From NCBI GenBank assembly GCA_902491915.1, contig CABUJL010000054.1, forward strand, positions 1 to 11,919: DNA of 11,919 nucleotides, given 5' to 3'. Position numbers and translations under genes: made by a program. Shown one piece after another: positions 6,717 to 11,919 of the stretch; positions within the stretch are counted from its first letter, which is position 1; every line of letters begins with the position of its first letter. Under the pieces are notes generated by a model, which had not been told where the DNA came from, searched no databases, and was given only the letters and a program-made list of their open reading frames with translations. This DNA is from an uncultured Collinsella sp. (lineage in GTDB: Bacteria > Actinomycetota > Coriobacteriia > Coriobacteriales > Coriobacteriaceae).

Positions 6717-8012
6717 TTATTTGGCGCCTTGCATGACCTCGTCAAGGGTAACGCTGACGGCGTGCTGCGTCGGGACCCAGTCGACCTTCAGGAACAGCGC
6801 GGCCACCGTGATGGGGATATAGCTGAACATAAAGATCGGGAAGGTAAACAGGTTAGTCACCAGACGCCACTTTTGCGCGCAGTGAATGTGCTTGTACTCA
6901 AAGATAGTCGTGAGCAGCGCCAGGATAAAGAAAGTCAGATACATCATGGCGAAGGTCATAATGAGCGAAGCGGCACAGGCCTGCATCTCGACTTCGGTAG
7001 CCAAAAAGCCGTGCGAGAGTCCACCCACGATCAGGAACGTCGCATTGGCGAGCATCGAGATGAGCGACAGCAGCATACCCGGGGCGATCGTCATGAACAT
7101 GTCGTAGGCGGCAAAGCGATGGTAGCGGAAGATCGACTTGACCAGGTGCTTACCGTAAGTAAAGAACACCTGGTAGAAGCCCTTGGTCCAACGCATGCGC
7201 TGTTTCCAGGACGCCTTAAACGTCACGGGTTGTTCGTCAAAGAACTCCGCCGGCGCATAGCCAATGCGAATGCCGTGAATGGCGCAGAACGTGGTGAACT
7301 GAATATCCTCGGTCAGCGTGTGGAACTGCCAGCCGTGCATGCCCTCGATAACGCTGGCCGAGATAAGGTAACCCGAACCCGAGACAGCGCAGGACGTCTT
7401 GCAGATATTACGCGCGTTGTTGAGAAAGCGTGCCTCGCGCAAGTACCAGGTGGCATTAGCTGCCGAGATCCACGAGCTGCCAAAGTTCTTGGAGTTGCGA
7501 TAGCTCGTGACCACATGGAATCCCTGGTCAAAGGCGTCGTTCATCTTAGACACGTAATCGCGGGAGATGACGTTGTCGGCATCGAAGATGAAGTAGCCCT
7601 CAAACGTGTCGGGATACTCGTTGAGAATGCGATCGAAACCAAAGTCCATGACCCAGCTCTTGCCCTTGCGAGCGAGGTCATTACGCTCGTAAACAATGGC
7701 ACCGGCCTCGCGCGCGAGCTGCGCGGTGTTGTCGGTGCAGGCGTCGGCAACGACAAAGACCTCGATGAGCTCGGACGGATAGTCCTGGTCCTTGATGGAG
7801 CGAACGAGGTTGGCGATCACGGCCTCCTCGTTATGCGCAGCAATGAAGAAGGCGTACCGGTGGAGTTTTTTGGCCTTGGGAGGCGCGACCTCGCCACGAA
7901 GAGCACCGATGACAAAGAAGACCAGCTGGTACAGAAAGCAGACCGTGAGCAGCGTGACGACAATCTGGTTGAAAATCACGATAGGCGTGTTGGTTTGTAA
8001 AAAGGCGAGCAT
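6717..8012 (-). CDS. Membrane-bound family-2 glycosyltransferase
   Basis: The 431-residue product has the plan of processive GT2 enzymes that make surface polysaccharides (the BcsA, NodC and IcaA group). One membrane helix lies at about residues 11-37. The GT-A domain then shows FFIAAHNEE (55-63) and DACTDNT (90-96) for nucleotide-sugar binding, the DxD-type D144-A-D146, the TED motif at 234-236 carrying the probable catalytic base, and QRMRW (271-275), the QxxRW motif. Three to four membrane helices follow, from about residue 300 to 420. The start has GGGAG five bases upstream. It appears to be a single-gene unit: an 82-bp gap with a promoter-like sequence precedes it and a strong terminator follows. 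The sugar and polymer cannot be assigned; no partner polysaccharide genes are adjacent. Confidence 0.93.
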   Translation of the reverse strand: MLAFLQTNTPIVIFNQIVVTLLTVCFLYQLVFFVIGALRGEVAPPKAKKLHRYAFFIAAHNEEAVIANLVRSIKDQDYPSELIEVFVVADACTDNTAQLAREAGAIVYERNDLARKGKSWVMDFGFDRILNEYPDTFEGYFIFDADNVISRDYVSKMNDAFDQGFHVVTSYRNSKNFGSSWISAANATWYLREARFLNNARNICKTSCAVSGSGYLISASVIEGMHGWQFHTLTEDIQFTTFCAIHGIRIGYAPAEFFDEQPVTFKASWKQRMRWTKGFYQVFFTYGKHLVKSIFRYHRFAAYDMFMTIAPGMLLSLISMLANATFLIVGGLSHGFLATEVEMQACAASLIMTFAMMYLTFFILALLTTIFEYKHIHCAQKWRLVTNLFTFPIFMFSYIPITVAALFLKVDWVPTQHAVSVTLDEVMQGAK

Positions 8013-8046
8013 GCAGGCTCCCAGGAACGCGTTACGGAAACAATCG

Positions 8047-8076
8047 TATATCTTACCGCAGGCTTACCAAGTTCAA
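8047..8076 (-). promoter_or_regulatory. Candidate promoter of the glycosyltransferase gene
   Basis: In the 82-bp gap after the rluD-like gene, the minus strand has TTGAAC (8071-8076) and GATATA (8047-8052) separated by 18 bases, about 35 bases before the start. The match to a housekeeping promoter is fair. Confidence 0.35.
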
Positions 8077-8094
8077 GAAACCACCTAATACCGG

Positions 8095-9108
8095 CTAGGC
8101 CTCAAGCAAACCGAGCTGCGGGACGATTTCGTCGCCAGCGGCCGTGCGACCGAGCGAGCGCGGGGCCAGATCATCGAGAACCGCAGCGAGATCCCACGGC
8201 AACTCGTCGCGGCACTCAATGCGCTCCCCCGTCACGGGATGGTCGAATGCCACGCGCCAGGAATGCAGGAACTGCCTGGTCAGGCCCTGGTCAGCGCGCG
8301 CATCGCACTTGCCATAAAGCGGATCGCCCACGCATGCGTGGTTGATATGGCGCATATGAACGCGAATCTGATGTGTGCGGCCCGTAAATAGGTGGCACTC
8401 GACGAGGGTATAGCCGTCGTCAAAACGCGTGGAATCGAAGCGCTCGAGGACCTTAAAGGTCGTGATGGCCTGACGTGCAAAGGGATCATCGGAAACCGCC
8501 ATCTTCACGCGGTCCCGCGTAGAACGGGCGATACCGGTATTGATAGTGCCCTCGTCCATGGCAATGTGACCGTGAACAAGCGTAATGTAGCGGCGGTCGA
8601 GCGTGCGCGTACGGATAAGATTTTGGAGCGCGCGCTGGGTGTCGTCATCTTTAGCCGCGAGCATAAGGCCCGAGGTATCGCGATCCAGACGATGCACGAT
8701 GCCGGGGCGGTCCTCGCCCTGAACGGTGCCCAGATGGTCGATACCGCAGTGATAGACCAGTGCATTCGCAAGCGTACCGCTCTCATGACCATGCGCAGGA
8801 TGGCACACCAGGCCACGCTGCTTAGAGAGCACGATGAGATAGTCGTCATCATAGCGAATGTCGAGCGGGATGGCCTCGGGAATCACGTCGGTCGGGTCGT
8901 GCGGCTCGGGAAGGTCGACCGAGATGCGATCACCGGAACGCACGGCGTACTTTTTCGATAGGCAGGTCTCGCCGTTGACGGCAACGGCGCCGCCCTCGAT
9001 CAGATGCGCGCAGGCAGAGCGCGTAGGGCAGCCGTCATTGGCGCCCAGATAGGCATCGAGACGCTGACCAACGCAATCGTCGGCAACAAGGATATGGATG
9101 TCGGCCAT
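8095..9108 (-). CDS. rluD: RluA/RluD-family 23S rRNA pseudouridine synthase
   Basis: The 337-residue product converts specific uridines in RNA, most likely helix-69-type sites of 23S rRNA, to pseudouridine. An N-terminal S4-like RNA-binding domain covers about residues 1-65 (QRLDAYL, then SACAHLIEGGAVAVNG). The catalytic domain carries GIVHRLDRDTSGL with the catalytic Asp at 142 and downstream family phrases HLFTGRTHQIRVHM and HSWRVAFDHPVTGE. Length fits RluD better than the shorter RluA. The C-terminal 30 residues are unconserved. Its ATG shares one base with the lspA stop (TAATG), so translation is coupled to lspA, a pairing common in many bacteria. The exact target uridines are inferred from the family, and RluC-like specificity is not excluded. 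Confidence 0.93.
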   Translation of the reverse strand: MADIHILVADDCVGQRLDAYLGANDGCPTRSACAHLIEGGAVAVNGETCLSKKYAVRSGDRISVDLPEPHDPTDVIPEAIPLDIRYDDDYLIVLSKQRGLVCHPAHGHESGTLANALVYHCGIDHLGTVQGEDRPGIVHRLDRDTSGLMLAAKDDDTQRALQNLIRTRTLDRRYITLVHGHIAMDEGTINTGIARSTRDRVKMAVSDDPFARQAITTFKVLERFDSTRFDDGYTLVECHLFTGRTHQIRVHMRHINHACVGDPLYGKCDARADQGLTRQFLHSWRVAFDHPVTGERIECRDELPWDLAAVLDDLAPRSLGRTAAGDEIVPQLGLLEA

Positions 9109-9707
9109 TAGCGCTCATTCCTTTCGCGAAGCTTGCGGGCACGCTCCCCACGCTGCTGGGCCTTGCGCTTGGCGCGGGCCTCGTCACGGGCGTTAAGCTC
9201 GGCGGTCGCATCAACCTCGCGGGCCGCGGGACTCAAGAACATGTAGCCGAAGAGGGCGAGTACAACGCCCACGGTAATGCCGATATCGGCCACATTGAAG
9301 ACGGGAAAGTCGATGAAGGTGGTGGCAATAAAATCGGTCACGAAGCCAAAGGCCAAACGATCGATAGCGTTGCCGATAGCACCGCCCGCAACCATCGCCA
9401 TGCCCACAACCTCAAGATGGGCGAGCTGGGGTGCACGAATGAGGTACACGGCAATAGCGACAATGACCGCCAGCGCCAGCACGGCAAACGCGATGCCATG
9501 CCCCTCGCCCATGCTAAAGGCAGCGCCGATATTGCGGACAAACAGGAAGTCGATCACGCCGGGGATGACGGTCACATGCAGTGCATCGCCCACGGCACGA
9601 ACCGCAAGCTTGGTCAACTGGTCAACAAGCAGCACAACCAGTGCCACCCCACCAGCAACACCCAACCGCCAACCCAAAGGCGGCGTCATATCCCCAGTAC
9701 GACCCAA
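9108..9707 (-). CDS. lspA: Lipoprotein signal peptidase (signal peptidase II)
   Basis: The product removes signal peptides from prolipoproteins after lipid modification of the lipobox Cys. Residues are counted from a TTG start giving 199 residues. Four membrane helices are visible (about 15-37, 70-90, 98-112 and 138-160). The catalytic aspartates are Asp116 in GNAIDRL and Asp141 in VFNVADIGITVG; the family phrase RNIGAAFS lies at 58-65. The last 40 residues are a strongly charged, Arg/Lys-rich tail beyond the enzyme core and longer than in most LspA proteins. The TTG start has AGGGG six bases upstream, while the in-frame ATG at 9689 has GGGG only two bases away. It is first in a unit with the rluD-like gene and follows ileS across a gap of about 400 bp. 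Confidence 0.95.
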   Translation of the reverse strand: MGRTGDMTPPLGWRLGVAGGVALVVLLVDQLTKLAVRAVGDALHVTVIPGVIDFLFVRNIGAAFSMGEGHGIAFAVLALAVIVAIAVYLIRAPQLAHLEVVGMAMVAGGAIGNAIDRLAFGFVTDFIATTFIDFPVFNVADIGITVGVVLALFGYMFLSPAAREVDATAELNARDEARAKRKAQQRGERARKLRERNER

Positions 9708-9814
9708 ATCAATCCCCTGCCCTCAGAACAATCGGATTCCGTTGAACGCAATTAACCATCTTATATTGCCATACGCAGAGCGCACGACATATCCACCAAC
9801 GCAAGCGAAATAAC

Positions 9815-9858
9815 CAGCACAAAACGAAAGCGACATTCCGAAAAACAGAATGCCGCTT
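9815..9858 (-). terminator. Probable intrinsic terminator upstream of lspA
   Basis: Eleven-base arms at 9828-9838 and 9848-9858 pair around a nine-base loop. The one imperfect position is a G-U pair in minus-strand RNA but an A-C mismatch on the plus strand, and the minus strand continues with TTTCGTTTTG. It would end transcription arriving from ileS before lspA begins. The U-run is interrupted, so strength is moderate. Confidence 0.55.
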
Positions 9859-9872
9859 AAATATGACACAGG

Positions 9873-9928
9873 TAGTCGTTGGGGACGTTCTTGTTTGACT
9901 AGTCGTTTAAGAACGTCCCCAACGACTA
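9873..9928. repeat. Perfect 20-bp inverted repeat with palindromic loop
   Basis: Arms at 9873-9892 and 9909-9928 are exact reverse complements, with a core of GTTGGGGACGTTCTT. The 16-base spacer contains the self-complementary octamer GACTAGTC, and TAGTCGTT of the left arm is repeated at 9900-9907. No U-run follows on either strand. It looks like a REP- or MITE-type mobile palindrome, but that is inference from shape. Confidence 0.7.
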
Positions 9929-9966
9929 GGTCCATAGAAACGCCGCATTACCGTCGCCAACAGCGA

Positions 9967-10064
9967 AAACGTCCCTAAGCGAGCAAGGTGACGTGAAAGA
10001 GGAGGGAAGCGTACTTTGGTACGCGACCGACGATTGAACGTCAGATTGCCGCTTAGGGGCGTTT
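9967..10064. repeat. Nested imperfect palindrome of about 98 bp
   Basis: Outer arms at 9967-9981 and 10050-10064 match over 15 bases with one G-T wobble. After a one-base bulge GCAA pairs with TTGC, and after a small internal mismatch TGACGT (9989-9994) pairs with ACGTCA (10038-10043). Within a purine-rich internal loop (AGAGGAGGGAA on one side) stands a tip hairpin, GCGTAC-TTTG-GTACGC (10009-10024). This layered architecture suggests a structured RNA or a mobile palindromic element. I do not recognise the family. Confidence 0.65.
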
Positions 10065-10073
10065 GCAGCGTCG

Positions 10074-10108
10074 GTAGGTTACGGCGTTCTACGAACGCCG
10101 TAACCTAC
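10074..10108 (-). repeat. Perfect 16-bp hairpin overlapping the ileS stop
   Basis: Arms at 10074-10089 and 10093-10108 are exact reverse complements with a three-base loop. The ileS stop codon (10105-10107) lies inside the right arm. No U-run follows on the minus strand, so it is not a typical terminator; it would cap and protect the ileS coding end after trimming, or it is part of the palindrome cluster that follows. Confidence 0.7.
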
Positions 10109-11919
10109 AGCGCATCAGCACAACGCTTGCAGATATGAGCGTGGCCGTTGTACTCGCCAACGGTGGTGCGGTAGTTCCAGCAACGGTCGCAGCACTCGCC
10201 CTCGGCAGCTTCAATGGCAACGGAGAGTTCCTCGCCCTGGGTCAGCTCAACATCGGAGACGATGTAGAACTCGGCCAGGTCGACCGCTTTGTCACCAGTC
10301 AGCAGCGCGTACATCTCGGCGGGAACGACCGCCTTGACGCGAACCTGCTGGCTCTTGGTGAAGGTGCCGGCAGAACGGGCATCCTCAAGGGCCTTGGTCA
10401 CGGCGCTACGGAGCTCAAGAGAAGCCTCGAGCACGCCCTCGAACTCATTGGCCTCGTCGACCGTGATGGGCGACTTGTACCAATCGAGCAGCGCGGCGTA
10501 CTTCTGGTGATCGACGCAGCCAGCGGGCGCATATGCCATGGCCTCGTCAACCGTGTAGGACAGGATCGGCTGCAGGTCGCGCATGAGCATCGAGAAGAGC
10601 TCGGCCAGCACGGTCTGGGCGCTGCGACGCTCGAGCGAGCCGGGCTTGTCGCAGTACAGACGGTCCTTCAGGGCGTCGAGGTACACGTTGGAGAGCTCGG
10701 TAACCACGAAGTCGTAGAGCGCACGGTAGGCGCGCGGGAACTCGTAGCTGGCGTAGGCATCGTCGACCTCGGCCTGAACCTGGGTCAGACGGGCAACCAT
10801 GAGCTTGTCGAGCGGCAGCAGGTCGGCAAAGGCGACGCCGTCGGTCTCGGGCTCAAACTGGCCCTCGAGCTCGGAGAGCAGAAAGCGCAGCGTGTTGCGG
10901 AAACGACGGTAGGCATCGGACGTACGGGCGAGAATCTCGTGGTCGATGGATACGTCGGAGCTGGTATCGACGGAGGCAACCCACAGGCGGATAATGTCGG
11001 CACCCATCTCGGCGCAGACCTTGTTGGGGTCGATGACGTTGCCGAGCGACTTGGACATCTTACGGCCCTGGCCGTCGAGCGTGAAGCCCTGCGAGACGAC
11101 TGCCTTGTACGGAGCGTGGCCATTGGCACCCACCGAGGTGAGCAGCGAGCTCTGGAACCAACCGCGGTGCTGGTCGGAGCCCTCGAGGTACACATCCGCC
11201 GGATACTCCAGCTCGGGACGGTACTCGCAGACGGCCTTCCAGGAAACGCCGGAGTCCCACCACACGTCGAGGATATCCTTATCGGCCTTGAGGTGATGGC
11301 CGCCACACTTGGGGCAAACGCAAGCCTCGCCCAGGTAACTCTCGGGAGCGTCGGTGAACCAGGCGTCGGAGCCCTTCTCGTGGAAGAGCTTGATGACGGC
11401 GTCGAGCGTGGCGTCGTTCATGACCTTCTCGCCGCAGTCGGCGCAAGTGTAGCTGGGGATAGGCACGCCCCAGTTGCGCTGACGGCTGATGCACCAGTCG
11501 GGACGCTGCTCGACCATGGCGCCGATGCGGTTGGCGGCGTGAGCCGGATACCACTTGACGTTCTCGCGGACCTCTTTGCCAGCCTGCTCGCGCAGACCGG
11601 TCTTGTCCATCGAGACGAACCACTGGTCGGTAGCACGGAAGAGCACCGGGTGCTTGCAGCGCCAGCAGTGAGGATAGCTGTGCGTGATCTTCTTCTCGAG
11701 GACCAGGGTGCCGCGCTCGCGCAGGAACTCGATGATGTGCGGGTTGGCCTCGTCGGTATCCATGCCGCTGAAGGGGCCGCCGGTGCCAAACTCCTCGCCG
11801 GTGTAGAACTTGCCGTCGTCATCGACCGGCATGCAAATGTCGGTGATGCCCTCCTTGAGGCAGGCGAAGTAGTCGTCGACGCCCTGACCGGGCGAGTTGT
11901 GGACGATACCGGTACCGTC
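10105..11919 (-). CDS. ileS: Isoleucyl-tRNA synthetase, C-terminal part (cut by window edge)
   Basis: The gene runs off the right edge; 604 C-terminal residues are present, roughly two thirds of a typical enzyme. It charges tRNA-Ile with isoleucine in the cytoplasm. The visible part begins inside the editing (CP1) domain at GTGIVHNSPGQGVDDY. It continues through HCWRCKHPVLFRATDQWF, ISRQRNWGVPIP, a zinc-binding-like pair CADCG and CPKCGG, DVWWDSGVSW, and the class-I KMSKS loop at 11047-11061 in GRKMSKSLGNVIDP. The anticodon-binding helical domain follows, and the end carries the C-terminal zinc finger CCDRCW and CKRC. This arrangement is the bacterial type-I IleS. The HIGH motif lies outside the window. 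An ATG at 11832 is internal, since the reading frame is open to the edge with conserved sequence. Any T-box leader would also be outside. Confidence 0.97.
   Translation of the reverse strand, partial: DGTGIVHNSPGQGVDDYFACLKEGITDICMPVDDDGKFYTGEEFGTGGPFSGMDTDEANPHIIEFLRERGTLVLEKKITHSYPHCWRCKHPVLFRATDQWFVSMDKTGLREQAGKEVRENVKWYPAHAANRIGAMVEQRPDWCISRQRNWGVPIPSYTCADCGEKVMNDATLDAVIKLFHEKGSDAWFTDAPESYLGEACVCPKCGGHHLKADKDILDVWWDSGVSWKAVCEYRPELEYPADVYLEGSDQHRGWFQSSLLTSVGANGHAPYKAVVSQGFTLDGQGRKMSKSLGNVIDPNKVCAEMGADIIRLWVASVDTSSDVSIDHEILARTSDAYRRFRNTLRFLLSELEGQFEPETDGVAFADLLPLDKLMVARLTQVQAEVDDAYASYEFPRAYRALYDFVVTELSNVYLDALKDRLYCDKPGSLERRSAQTVLAELFSMLMRDLQPILSYTVDEAMAYAPAGCVDHQKYAALLDWYKSPITVDEANEFEGVLEASLELRSAVTKALEDARSAGTFTKSQQVRVKAVVPAEMYALLTGDKAVDLAEFYIVSDVELTQGEELSVAIEAAEGECCDRCWNYRTTVGEYNGHAHICKRCADAL

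Larger units (their letters stand above)
9708..10104. other. Gene-free ileS-lspA gap rich in palindromes
   Basis: This stretch of about 400 bp has no credible gene. A 70-codon minus-strand frame (9723-9935) crosses two of the hairpins and has no family resemblance. From the ileS side it contains most of the 16-bp hairpin at the ileS stop, a 98-nt nested palindrome, a 20-bp perfect inverted repeat and a terminator-like hairpin, then about 120 bp of AT-richer sequence that must hold any lspA promoter. A TATAAG on the minus strand near 9760 is a possible -10, without a good -35. Confidence 0.75.

Noticed and set aside
6696..8000. Long plus-strand open frame (434 codons) antisense to the glycosyltransferase
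   Set aside because: It is antisense to a gene with clear GT2 motifs; the composition is charged and His/Arg-rich, as expected for a shadow frame in GC-rich DNA.
9723..9935. 70-codon minus-strand open frame upstream of lspA
   Set aside because: It reads through the 20-bp inverted repeat and the terminator-like hairpin, has no good ribosome-binding site and no recognisable domain.
9828..10108. CRISPR array or tRNA gene in the ileS-lspA gap
   Set aside because: The repeats are inverted, different from one another and not regularly spaced, and no tRNA cloverleaf or T-loop consensus could be found.

Overview
The window looks like chromosomal core sequence from a GC-rich Coriobacteriia member of the Collinsella type. 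This assignment is an inference from overall codon use, an actinobacterial SigB/SigF-type sigma factor and the ileS-lspA-rluD neighbourhood; no database search was possible. All recognised genes but one lie on the minus strand, so transcription runs from high to low coordinates. No rRNA, tRNA, CRISPR array or intact transposase gene was seen.

From the right edge leftwards (transcription order): the C-terminal two thirds of ileS (isoleucyl-tRNA synthetase, cut by the window edge) is followed by a gene-free stretch of about 400 bp crowded with palindromes. Then come lspA (signal peptidase II) and rluD-like (23S rRNA pseudouridine synthase), whose stop and start codons share one base. A membrane-embedded family-2 glycosyltransferase follows and ends in a strong intrinsic terminator. 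Next are a short type-IV prepilin peptidase, a dGTPase-family HD phosphohydrolase, and rarA (AAA+ replication-recombination protein).

The left third is a tightly packed four-gene unit: a membrane-anchored coiled-coil protein (DUF948-like), a small RsbW/SpoIIAB-like protein, a SigB/SigF-family sigma factor and an AI-2E-family transporter. Junctions are an 8-bp overlap, a 1-bp gap and a 4-bp overlap, which points to co-transcription and translational coupling. The RsbW-like protein appears to have lost its ATP-binding residues and no anti-anti-sigma gene is present, so control of this sigma factor may not be the standard partner-switch. At the extreme left an AT-richer gene on the plus strand encodes a 79-residue two-helix membrane protein of unknown function, convergent with the transporter gene and only 6 bp from it.

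The most unusual structure is the ileS-lspA intergenic region (about 9828-10108). It holds four consecutive inverted repeats: a 16-bp perfect hairpin overlapping the ileS stop codon, a roughly 98-nt nested imperfect palindrome, a 20-bp perfect inverted repeat with a self-complementary loop, and a terminator-like hairpin. These resemble mobile REP/MITE-like or structured-RNA elements and have no coding explanation.
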